Assembly (NCBI RefSeq): GCF_900188115.1
Contig: NZ_FZNW01000018.1
Coordinates: 46,854 to 110,853 of the forward strand
Direction of reading: 5' to 3'
DNA: 64,000 nt
DNA from: Haloechinothrix alba
GTDB taxonomy: Bacteria; Actinomycetota; Actinomycetes; Mycobacteriales; Pseudonocardiaceae
Of this stretch, positions 16,071-23,598 are shown one piece after another. Positions within the stretch are counted from its first letter, which is position 1; each line of letters begins with the position of its first letter. The position numbers and the translations under genes are program-made. The notes beneath the pieces are model-generated. The model had not been told where the DNA came from, ran no database searches, and saw only the letters and a list, made by a program, of their open reading frames with translations.

Positions 16071-17666
16071 GTGAACGAGACCGGTACCGCGCCCCGTTCG
16101 GAAGCCGGCGAAGCCGTCTTCGTGTTCAGCACGCTCGGCACGAAGCGGGGAGGCGTCACCCGCATGATCCTCACCCGCATGCGGCTGTTCGCGGAGGCGG
16201 GTATTCCTGTGCGGTTGTTGCTCTCGGATCATTCGCCGCACGAGGATGCCGAGGAGGCCGCGATCCGGCGGAGTTGGGGCCTGCCCGACTCGGTGGAGAT
16301 CCGCTACTTCTGGCGGGAGGCAGCCCCCGGCGGGGGTGGGACCGAGCCCGACCCGCTCGCGGCCGCCGCGGAGGAGCCGGGGTTGACCTCGTTCGCCGAG
16401 CCGTCGGGTTCCGGCCGGATCGTGCGTTTCTACGACAACGGGGTGCTTGCCAAGTCCAAGCACTTCGACGGACACCGGCGCGTGGTGCGCATCGACCATC
16501 ACGACATCGCCCGTCGGGTGGTGACCAGGGAGTACTTCGACCCGGACGGTCGCCTGGTGCGGGCGGACGACGTCAACCCGGAGACCGGTGCGCGGGCGTT
16601 GCGCCGGTGGTTCGACCGCTCGGGGGCGTGCTGGCTGACGAGCTGGATCTCCGAGGACGGTAAGACGACCCGGTCGGTGCGGCACCGGCCGGAGCCTGCC
16701 GCCTACGACAGCTACTACGAGTGCGTCGCCGAGTGGGTCGACGCGGTGCTCGCCGACTCCCCGGCGCCGGTCGTCTTCTCCGACAGGCGCCCGTTCGACC
16801 GGCTGCTGCTGGCATTGCGCCACCCGCGCGCCCGCACGGTGGCCGCCCTGCACAACTGCCACACCACGCAGCCGTATCGTTCCACGGACCCGACGAACCC
16901 GACATGGCGGCCGCTTGTGGACAACTTCGGTGCGTTCGACACCGTCGTCGTGTTGACCGAGCGGCAGCGCCGCGACCTGACCGCGCGGTGCGGCGGCGGG
17001 AACGCCACCGTGATCAACCATGCGGCATCACCCGCACCGGAGACGCGGGCGACCCGGCAGCCCGGTGTGCTGGTCACGGTTGCCCGCATGGAGCCGCAGA
17101 AGCGGCTGAGCCATGCGATTCACGCCTTCGCGATCGTTGCGTCGAAGGTACCGGACGCCCGGTTCGACATCTACGGCAGCGGCAGCAACGAGGCCAAGCT
17201 CAAGGCCCTGGTCGACAAGCTCGACCTCGCCGACCGTGTCCGCTTCCGCGGGTTCACCGACCGCCCGCTGGAGGCCTTCGCCTGCGCGTCGGCTGCGGTG
17301 CTGAGCTCCTGGTACGAGGGCTGGGGGCTGGTGCTCACCGAGGCGATGAGCGTCGGAACCCCGGTGGTGGCCTACGACATCAACTACGGCCCCGCGGAGG
17401 TGGTCCGGGACGAGGTGGACGGGCTGCTCGTGCCGCCGGGCGACATCGACGCGCTCGCCGCGGCCATGGTCCGCGTGCTCGGCGACGATGACTTCGCGCG
17501 GTCCCTCGGCGAGCGCGCGACCGAGGTCACCGAGCGGTTCTCCGTCGAACGCTGGCAACGGGAATGGCTCGAGCTGTTCCACACACTGGCATCGACCCCG
17601 GTCGAGTCCGCCCGGCGCGGCCACGGCGCGGACCGTTCGACCCGTCGTGCGGCCGGAACCTCATGA
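16071..17666 (+). CDS. TagE/TarM/GtfA-like glycosyltransferase (GT4 with beta-sheet accessory domain)
   Basis: A 531-residue glycosyltransferase. Residues about 1-25 begin the GT-B fold (FVFSTLGTKRGGVTRM). An inserted region (about residues 110-220) has the repeats FYDNGVLAKSKHFDGH, YFDPDGRLVRADDVNPETG and WFDRSGACWLTSWI, which match the beta-sheet extension (DUF1975-type) of poly-polyol-phosphate glucosyltransferases TagE and TarM and of GtfA. The donor domain carries TVARMEPQKRLSHAI, DIYGSGSNE and SSWYEGWGLVLTEAMSVGTPVV. GTG 16071 is the preferred start; earlier in-frame starts at 16020 and 16059 are possible. It probably glycosylates a polyol-phosphate polymer or a repeat-rich protein. It overlaps the next gene by ATGA. 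Confidence 0.8.
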   Translation: MNETGTAPRSEAGEAVFVFSTLGTKRGGVTRMILTRMRLFAEAGIPVRLLLSDHSPHEDAEEAAIRRSWGLPDSVEIRYFWREAAPGGGGTEPDPLAAAAEEPGLTSFAEPSGSGRIVRFYDNGVLAKSKHFDGHRRVVRIDHHDIARRVVTREYFDPDGRLVRADDVNPETGARALRRWFDRSGACWLTSWISEDGKTTRSVRHRPEPAAYDSYYECVAEWVDAVLADSPAPVVFSDRRPFDRLLLALRHPRARTVAALHNCHTTQPYRSTDPTNPTWRPLVDNFGAFDTVVVLTERQRRDLTARCGGGNATVINHAASPAPETRATRQPGVLVTVARMEPQKRLSHAIHAFAIVASKVPDARFDIYGSGSNEAKLKALVDKLDLADRVRFRGFTDRPLEAFACASAAVLSSWYEGWGLVLTEAMSVGTPVVAYDINYGPAEVVRDEVDGLLVPPGDIDALAAAMVRVLGDDDFARSLGERATEVTERFSVERWQREWLELFHTLASTPVESARRGHGADRSTRRAAGTS

Positions 17667-18532
17667 GCGCACGCAGCCTGCTGGAACGGGCGCGTCCCTA
17701 CGCGCGCCCCGCCGTGCGCAGGCTCCGGCCTGTCGCGCGTCGCGCTGCCGGTCGGGCCCGCTCGACGGTGGGACTTGTCCGCCTGTGCGGCTTGGTGCTG
17801 GCGCTGCGCGTGCGGCGGCACAGGGTGTACGTACTGGTGGCCGGGGCCGAGACCGCACCACTGCGCACAGCCGTCCGGTGTGTGCGTTTCGCCGCAGGCT
17901 TGCGGGCACCGGCTGAGCTTGTCGTCATGGACTACTCGAACGACCCGGCCGCGGCGGGGGCACTGGCCGGTGCCCCCGCCGGTGTCGCGGTCCGGCTGTT
18001 CTGGCGTGACGCCGCTCCCGACGGCGGGGGAGCCACGCCCCGGTACACGTCCGGCACCGCCGACGCGCCCGAGCCGCATCCCGGGTCGCTCGAGCGGTCG
18101 TGGGACACGGGTTACTACCAGGCGGGTAGGCCGACCATGGCGGTCACCGAACGCGGCCGCACGACAGCCGTCGAGCATTACCAGCACGGCAGCATGCCGT
18201 CGCGACGCGACGAGATCGACGAGCGCGGCAGGCTGGTTCGCACCGTCGACCTGCACCCGGCCACCGGCCGCGCCGTGACGCACCGTTACCTGGACACGTC
18301 GGGGCGCTGCTGGATGTCCGTGTGGATCGATACCGACGGGACAGTCGGTCGCGCCCAGCGGCACCGCCCGGTGGCCACGGAGTTCCCGAGCCTACGCAGC
18401 GCACAGGCCGAATGGCTGGCGTCGCTGCTGGAAACCGAGCGACGGCACACGGTCCTGGCGGTCGGCGCCGATGCGGTGTCCGTCGCGGAGATGGCCGGCG
18501 CGCCGTACCGGTCGGTGCGCACGGCCGGATGA
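17663..18532 (+). CDS. Stand-alone homologue of the upstream enzyme's accessory domain
   Basis: A 289-residue protein lacking the donor domain of a glycosyltransferase. It contains the same features as the N-terminal half of the previous gene: VRLFWRDAAPDGGG versus IRYFWREAAPGGGG, then DERGRLVRTVDLHPATG and YLDTSGRCWMSVWIDTDG versus DPDGRLVRADDVNPETG and WFDRSGACWLTSWISEDG. The first 55 residues are Arg-rich (RARPYARPAVRRLRPVARR). It starts at ATG 17663, overlapping the previous stop. By analogy with the GtfA-GtfB pair, in which a non-catalytic paralogue binds the acceptor and supports the enzyme, it may be an acceptor-binding partner. It may also be a degenerate duplicate. Family name not certain. 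Confidence 0.7.
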   Translation: MSARSLLERARPYARPAVRRLRPVARRAAGRARSTVGLVRLCGLVLALRVRRHRVYVLVAGAETAPLRTAVRCVRFAAGLRAPAELVVMDYSNDPAAAGALAGAPAGVAVRLFWRDAAPDGGGATPRYTSGTADAPEPHPGSLERSWDTGYYQAGRPTMAVTERGRTTAVEHYQHGSMPSRRDEIDERGRLVRTVDLHPATGRAVTHRYLDTSGRCWMSVWIDTDGTVGRAQRHRPVATEFPSLRSAQAEWLASLLETERRHTVLAVGADAVSVAEMAGAPYRSVRTAG

Positions 18533-18535
18533 GTG

Positions 18536-18603
18536 AGCCGACTGCCGGCCTGTGGCAGGCAGTCGGCTGAAGGAACACGCACGGGCCCGCGGGTGGGCCC
18601 GTG
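18536..18603. terminator. Two consecutive hairpins between convergent genes
   Basis: The first stem-loop (18536-18568) has perfect 11-base arms, AGCCGACTGCC and GGCAGTCGGCT. The second (18580-18603) has perfect 9-base arms, CACGGGCCC and GGGCCCGTG, with a 6-base loop. One sits nearer each gene, as expected for back-to-back terminators. Confidence 0.75.
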
Positions 18604-18607
18604 GCGC

Positions 18608-19411
18608 TCACTGGTCGCTTCGTTTGCGGCAGACGACGATCTCCATGCTGGGAGTTCGCCGCCGCACGCGCGTGAGCAGCAGCTCGATCGGGAACATGAC
18701 CGCGCCGAGAACACCTCCCAAGCGTTCCCGCTTCATGACGGGAAGCTGGACGCGGTTCCAGAGTAGCCACCGCCACCGATGGTTCGAGCCGTACGGCGGG
18801 GCCATGAGAACGAAGCCGGGACGCCTGCTGACGACGTCGAAACCGGCCCGCTGGACGAGGTCGCCGATCTCCTCGCGTGAGCGGCTCACATAGTGCTTGG
18901 CGCCCAGCTTCTTGCGGGAGACGAAATGCTCGGAGAAGACGAACCACCCGTCCGGGCCGAGTAGCTTGTGGATGTTGACGAGCGCCTGTTCGTAGCGTTC
19001 GTCGTCGACGATGTGGAACAGCACGTCGAAGGCGGAGACGATGTCGAACTCGCCTTCGCGGAACGGGAGTTCGTCGGAGACATCGACGCGCTCGAAACGT
19101 ACATCGGGGAACTTCGTGCGCAACCGCTCGACCGCACTGTCGGCGATGTCGACTCCGTTGACACTCCGGGCGCCGAGACGTTGCCACAGGGCGATGTAGA
19201 AGCCGGTGCCGGACCCGATGTCGACAACAGCCGAGGAGCGCACATCGACGGGCAACGTGCGCACCGTCCGGCGGAACACGAAGCGGCGTACCCGGTACAT
19301 CCACCTGTTGTAGCGATGGGACAGCTTCACCATCCCGACGCCGTGCAGGCTCCAGCGCCGTTTGAGGCGCTTGTCCCAGTAGCGGCGTGCGTCGAAGTCG
19401 GCTGCGGTCAT
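18608..19411 (-). CDS. Class I SAM-dependent methyltransferase
   Basis: A 267-residue methyltransferase. Motif I is AVVDIGSGTGFYIALW, followed by NGVDIADSAVERL (acidic residue at the end of strand 2), RFERVDVSDELP, and FDIVSAFDVLFHI (motif post-I/II). The pattern is that of methyltransferase domain 11/12 enzymes acting on sugars, lipids or small molecules. ATG start at 19411. The short basic N-terminus (RRYWDKRLKRRW) has no signal peptide, so it is cytoplasmic. Substrate unknown; it lies at the edge of the surface cluster and may modify the same product. Confidence 0.8.
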   Translation of the reverse strand: MTAADFDARRYWDKRLKRRWSLHGVGMVKLSHRYNRWMYRVRRFVFRRTVRTLPVDVRSSAVVDIGSGTGFYIALWQRLGARSVNGVDIADSAVERLRTKFPDVRFERVDVSDELPFREGEFDIVSAFDVLFHIVDDERYEQALVNIHKLLGPDGWFVFSEHFVSRKKLGAKHYVSRSREEIGDLVQRAGFDVVSRRPGFVLMAPPYGSNHRWRWLLWNRVQLPVMKRERLGGVLGAVMFPIELLLTRVRRRTPSMEIVVCRKRSDQ

Positions 19412-19452
19412 CGATTCGTCCTCTTCGTGCTGTCGCCACGGAGTGCTGTACC

Positions 19453-19622
19453 GGGCCCCTTGGTGGGGCCCTCGGCTGGTCCTCGAGCTCGAGATCCGAC
19501 CGTTCCTCCTGCCCGGAACGCGTGTCGTGCGGGCACCGGACGATGCTCCACCGGATGCGCGGTCGTGTCCGGCGCGCGGTTCGCCACCGTCGCGGCGATA
19601 CCCGGGTAGGGAACTACCCTAC
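19453..19622 (-). promoter_or_regulatory. Leader hairpin and inverted repeat upstream of methyltransferase gene
   Basis: The 264-base gap after the phosphodiesterase gene has two structures. GGGCCCC (19453-19459) pairs with GGGGCCC (19465-19471), about 40 bases ahead of the methyltransferase start. Further upstream GGGTAG (19604-19609) and CTACCC (19614-19619) flank GGAA. The second may be an operator or, as RNA, a GNRA-type tetraloop hairpin. Either could also end transcription from the phosphodiesterase gene. Confidence 0.4.
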
Positions 19623-19675
19623 AACGGAAGGCGGGCACGGTGACGTCCCGTATTAGACGCGTGCGGCAGTGAAGA

Positions 19676-20749
19676 TCATGTGAACGTGCCGTTCAGCGTC
19701 GATCCTCCCGGCGTGGATGCGTGCCGCTTGCCGAGCGCCTCCGCGGCGATGTCCGGGTGGTCGACGAACAGGCGGTCGACACCGACCGCGAGGAACGCCT
19801 CGATCTCGCTTTCTAAATCTCCCAGGTCGGTGCGCCGCAGCGAGGACCGGAACTCGCGGGGCAGGTAGGCGTTCTCCGCGCGGAACGTGTACGGGTGCAC
19901 GGCGAGGCCCGCGTCGTGCGCGTCCGCGACGAGCGAGGTCGGCTGTCCCAGCGCGCCGTCGTCGGTGCGGGGGATGATGCTGTCCTTCCTCGGGCCGATC
20001 GCCTCGGCATACGTCGCGATCTCCGCGAGCCCCTCCGGGCTCATCATGTCCGCGTAGGTGCGCGGGTCGCCTGCCGACACCCGGTCGTATGGTCCCGACG
20101 CGACCCAGGTGAGCTGGACGAGCGGCAGGTGCAGCTGCTCGCGGAGCTCGCGGAGGTTGGTGACCTCGAACGACTGGATGTATACGCCGGAGCCGGGGAC
20201 GTCGAGCCCGTACTCATCCAGGGTCTCGACAAGGGCGGGCTCGAGCGGTTTGCCGATCCGCCGGAAGTAGCTCGGGTGCTTGGTCTCGAGGTAGAGGCCG
20301 ATGTGTCGGCCGAGCGTCGCGGACAGTGCCGTGGTGACGTCGATGATCTCCCGCAGCGTCGCGATCTCGTAGCGATCGTCGTAGAGCGTGCTGCACCGGC
20401 GGATCGCCGGTACGGGCTCGCGTGCGCGCAGCGTCTTGATCTCGTCGATGGTGAAGTCCTCGACGAACCAGTCGTCGATCCGCGTCCCGTTGATCGTCCT
20501 GGTGGTTCGCCGCTGGGCGAACTCGGGGCGCTCGGTCACGTCTGTCGTCTGGCTGAGGGTGGTGCCGTGGCCGGCGACCAGTACGCCGTCAGCGGTGCTG
20601 ACCAGGTCGCATTCGAGGTAGTCGACCCCCATACGCGCGGCAAGCTCGAAGGAGGCGATGGTCTGCTCGGGCCGGTATCCGGCCGCACCTCTGTGACCGA
20701 TGATCCGCTGGGGCGCGCGCCCGCACGCGGCAGGTGACGCGTCCGGCAT
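19676..20749 (-). CDS. glpQ: Glycerophosphodiester phosphodiesterase
   Basis: A 357-residue phosphodiesterase of the GDPD family. The active-site pattern is visible: IIGHRGAAGYRPEQT (catalytic His-Arg), YLECDLVSTADGVLVAGH (metal-binding Glu and Asp plus the second His), and YLETKHPSYF (third acidic ligand). It splits glycerophosphodiesters into an alcohol and glycerol phosphate. Unlike many homologues there is no signal peptide, so it probably acts inside the cell. It lies next to the cluster that appears to handle glycerol-1-phosphate and could recycle or trim its products, or simply degrade deacylated phospholipids. Confidence 0.88.
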   Translation of the reverse strand: MPDASPAACGRAPQRIIGHRGAAGYRPEQTIASFELAARMGVDYLECDLVSTADGVLVAGHGTTLSQTTDVTERPEFAQRRTTRTINGTRIDDWFVEDFTIDEIKTLRAREPVPAIRRCSTLYDDRYEIATLREIIDVTTALSATLGRHIGLYLETKHPSYFRRIGKPLEPALVETLDEYGLDVPGSGVYIQSFEVTNLRELREQLHLPLVQLTWVASGPYDRVSAGDPRTYADMMSPEGLAEIATYAEAIGPRKDSIIPRTDDGALGQPTSLVADAHDAGLAVHPYTFRAENAYLPREFRSSLRRTDLGDLESEIEAFLAVGVDRLFVDHPDIAAEALGKRHASTPGGSTLNGTFT

Positions 20750-20969
20750 GGAACCTGACTCGCTCTCTCCGTTCTCGCCGTACCGGTTCGTACCGGCTTG
20801 TCCGGGCGAGCATCGCGCGGGCCGCTCGGTCAGCCCGCCCTTCGTGGTGCCGATCCTACCGCCGGGGAGCGCGGACTGCGATGAGGTGGACTCGCGTGCC
20901 CGCTCCGCATCCCGGCATACCGCGCGTCGCCCTGCAAGCGGGATGGCCGGTATGTCCGGCGCGTACCGG

Positions 20970-22769
20970 TCACGGGCGGTCGAGGGCGTGCGGGAGGCCG
21001 GCGCGGTAGAGCTGCGCGTCGGTGGCCTTGACGGCCTCGAACTCCGGCGGGTCGTACAGGTCGTACACCGTCACGCGCTCGGCGTTGGAGTCCGCCGCGT
21101 CGAGCAGGGCGTTGACCGCTGCCCGCCCGGACTCGTTCGCGCTTTCCATGGTCGCGAGATCGACGTCGGTGCGTACGAAGTCGCCTGCCAGGAAGAGGTT
21201 GGGCACCCCCGTGTGCGCCGTGGGCCGCTTCTCCCACGAGCTGGTCGTGTTGATCAGCAAGGGGGTCTCGTTGGTGTTGCGCTGCCGGTCCGGGTCCCAG
21301 ACGATCGCGGGGTCGAGGAACCAGGAGTGCAGGATCTCGTCCGGCAGCCACGACTCCCCGGTGTCCTCCAGGTGTGCCTTCATCTGGGCCCAGGTCTCGC
21401 GCGCGATCTCGTCGGCGGTGCACCGGCTGGCCGGCTTGCCGAAGAGCATCCCCGGGGTGTTCCAGTCCGAGATGTCCACGGAGAGGCAGTCGGCCACGTT
21501 GCCGTCGCCGTAGTCGGCGCGGAAGTTCCGGTCCTGCCAGAACTGGTCCTGGGTGAGCGCGGTGACCGCCCATTGCGAGTCGACGAAGCTGATGTGCCCG
21601 TGCGTGTAGTCGATGTGTTCCCGCAGGTAGTACTGGATCCCGGTCATCCACTCGGTCGCCAGCTCCCGGGTGCCCGCCAGGCTGGAGTCGAGCGCCAGCA
21701 CATCGCGGGACCAGAGCTGCCTGGCGCGCTCAACGGGCATCGCGCACACGAACCAGTCGGCCTCGAAGTCGGCGGTGTGCCCGGCCTCGTCACGCACCCG
21801 CACGGAGCCGATCCGTCCACTCTCGACGTTCAGCGCCGTCACCGCCTCACCGAGCCGGAACTCGACACCGAGCGTGCGGAGCAACCGGACCCACGGGTCG
21901 ATCCATGCTTCGTTCGTGGGCGCGTTGAGGACGCGGTCCAGCTCGCCGTCGTTGCCGCGGCCCATGATGTTCATGATGAACGCCTCGGCCATGTTCCCGA
22001 TGGTGCGAGTGCTGGCCACATCGGCCTTGGCGGCGACGAGCTGGCGCGTCAGCCCTTCGGCGACGACGTTGCGGTACTCGTCGGAGTACTGTTCCGCCCG
22101 GACGTAGTCCCACCAGGAGACGTGTTCCCACTGGCCGAACCGGCGCTCGTCACTGCTGGTCAGGAACACGACGATCCGGTTGGCGAAGAACTCCGCCTCC
22201 CACGGCTTGACGCCCTGCTGCTTGAGGATCTCCTCGACAAGGATCCGCCGCAGCCCGTCCGGGGTGAGCGCGCCCGCCGGGTCGGGCAGCATCCCGAACA
22301 TCGTGGCGTCCGCACGGCCGTTGGCTCGCGGGTACTTCCCCTCGGTCGCCGCGACCAGGTTGTCCCACACACCGTTGGCGTTTCCGGGAAACGGGATGCG
22401 CCGCATCGTGTCCGGCACGTTGTGATAGAAGCCGGGGAAGAACCGGAAGCCGTGCTCGCCGGGCAGCTCCTTCCTGCCGCCCTCGGCGGTGCCCGGCACG
22501 GGGATGCTGCGCGCTTTACCGCCGAGTGCGGTCGGCTCGAACACGGTCACCCGGAAGCCGCGTTCCACCAGCTCGTGGGCGACGGCGAGCCCGGCCATCC
22601 CGCCCCCGAGCACGGCTACCGACTTGCCGCCCGACCTCCTGCCGCGCCACGCCGGGCTGGCGCCTGCGGTGGGCAACGAGCCTGCGGTGAGCCCGGCGGC
22701 AGCCGCGGCGACACCGGTGCCGCGGAGAAACCGGCGGCGTGAGACCGAGCTTGCCTGGGTGTCCGTCAT
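20970..22769 (-). CDS. Tat-exported FAD-dependent oxidoreductase (amine oxidase/phytoene-desaturase-like)
   Basis: A 599-residue flavoprotein. The N-terminus has a twin-arginine signal (SVSRRRFLRGTGVAAAAAGL), so it is exported folded. The dinucleotide-binding motif is KSVAVLGGGMAGLAVAHELVERG (starting near residue 49), followed by PTALGGKARS. The C-terminus has the FAD-binding end block NLFLAGDFVRTDVDLATMESANESG. The family includes hydroxysqualene dehydroxylases, carotenoid desaturases and other amine-oxidase-fold enzymes; nothing nearby fixes the substrate. It is transcribed divergently from a TetR regulator that probably represses it. The 220-base gap on its 3' side shows no gene. Confidence 0.8.
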   Translation of the reverse strand: MTDTQASSVSRRRFLRGTGVAAAAAGLTAGSLPTAGASPAWRGRRSGGKSVAVLGGGMAGLAVAHELVERGFRVTVFEPTALGGKARSIPVPGTAEGGRKELPGEHGFRFFPGFYHNVPDTMRRIPFPGNANGVWDNLVAATEGKYPRANGRADATMFGMLPDPAGALTPDGLRRILVEEILKQQGVKPWEAEFFANRIVVFLTSSDERRFGQWEHVSWWDYVRAEQYSDEYRNVVAEGLTRQLVAAKADVASTRTIGNMAEAFIMNIMGRGNDGELDRVLNAPTNEAWIDPWVRLLRTLGVEFRLGEAVTALNVESGRIGSVRVRDEAGHTADFEADWFVCAMPVERARQLWSRDVLALDSSLAGTRELATEWMTGIQYYLREHIDYTHGHISFVDSQWAVTALTQDQFWQDRNFRADYGDGNVADCLSVDISDWNTPGMLFGKPASRCTADEIARETWAQMKAHLEDTGESWLPDEILHSWFLDPAIVWDPDRQRNTNETPLLINTTSSWEKRPTAHTGVPNLFLAGDFVRTDVDLATMESANESGRAAVNALLDAADSNAERVTVYDLYDPPEFEAVKATDAQLYRAGLPHALDRP

Positions 22770-22827
22770 CAGTGCTGACCCCGCTTCCCGAGGAGTTGTC
22801 GCGATGACAACAAAACTTAACCAACAG

Positions 22828-22853
22828 ATATGTCGGTAGTCAATGGCACATAT
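22828..22853. promoter_or_regulatory. Candidate TetR operator
   Basis: Between the divergent oxidoreductase (start 22769) and TetR (start 22894) genes, ATATGT (22828-22833) and ACATAT (22848-22853) form an inverted repeat with a 14-base spacer in an AT-rich patch. The span and position are typical of TetR-family operators. Confidence 0.5.
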
Positions 22854-22893
22854 GAGCGCTCTGAACTGGAGGAAGTACTGCTAACCTGCGGAT

Positions 22894-23529
22894 GTGAAAG
22901 TGAATCGGATCGATCGTGTGCAGCGCCGGATGAGTGCTCCCGCGCGGCGTGCGCGCATCGTGAGCGCGGCGGTCGACACGTTCGCCTCCGGCGGCTACGG
23001 CGCGTCGGGGATGGGTGACGTCGCCTCCCGGTCGGGCGTCACGCGTGCGGTCGTCTACGACTACTTCCCGTCCAAGAAGGAGCTCTTCCTCGCGGCACTG
23101 CAGGAACAGAGCGCGGCCTTCCTCGGCTATATCGGCGCGAGCATCACCGGCGAGGGCACGCCGGAGCAGCGGATGCGTGCCACGGTCGACACCGTGTTCA
23201 CCTTCGCCGAGCGCTACCCGAATGCCTGGCGGATGCTGTTCGTCAACGCCACGCACGGGGACGCCGAGATCGACGCGGCGTGGAGCCGGGTCGCCGAGCA
23301 GCGCAATCACGCGGTCGTCGAGTTGCTGGCCGACGACCTCACGAGCGCGGGCGTCGACCCGTCGAGCAAGCGTGCCGGGCTGATGGTCGAGATGCTGGTC
23401 GGTGCGTTGACGAGGGCGGTCGAATGGCGACACGACCGTCGCGGCATCGACCGCGGCGAAGCCATCGACGCGGCGATGGACCTCCTCTGGAGCGGGCTGG
23501 CACGGCGTGCCGGGGGAGCGCTCGGTTGA
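22894..23529 (+). CDS. TetR-family transcriptional regulator
   Basis: A 211-residue regulator. The N-terminal helix-turn-helix reads ARIVSAAVDTFASGGYGASGMGDVASRSGVTRAVVYDYFPSKKELF, the classic TetR signature; the rest is a helical ligand-binding domain. The GTG at 22894 lacks a close ribosome site (GGAGG is about 20 bases away), but TAACCT ends seven bases upstream, so the mRNA is probably leaderless. It is divergent from the FAD oxidoreductase, its likely target. Confidence 0.85.
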   Translation: MKVNRIDRVQRRMSAPARRARIVSAAVDTFASGGYGASGMGDVASRSGVTRAVVYDYFPSKKELFLAALQEQSAAFLGYIGASITGEGTPEQRMRATVDTVFTFAERYPNAWRMLFVNATHGDAEIDAAWSRVAEQRNHAVVELLADDLTSAGVDPSSKRAGLMVEMLVGALTRAVEWRHDRRGIDRGEAIDAAMDLLWSGLARRAGGALG

Positions 23530-23552
23530 CGCGCGGCGTGCGTGACCGACGG

Positions 23553-23591
23553 CGGCCCCGCCCGGTGACGACATGCCCCCGGGCGGGGCCG
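23553..23591. terminator. Strong hairpin between convergent tetR and permease genes
   Basis: Perfect 13-base arms CGGCCCCGCCCGG and CCGGGCGGGGCCG, separated by 13 bases, fill the short gap between two convergent genes. Confidence 0.8.
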
Positions 23592-23598
23592 TGACGGT

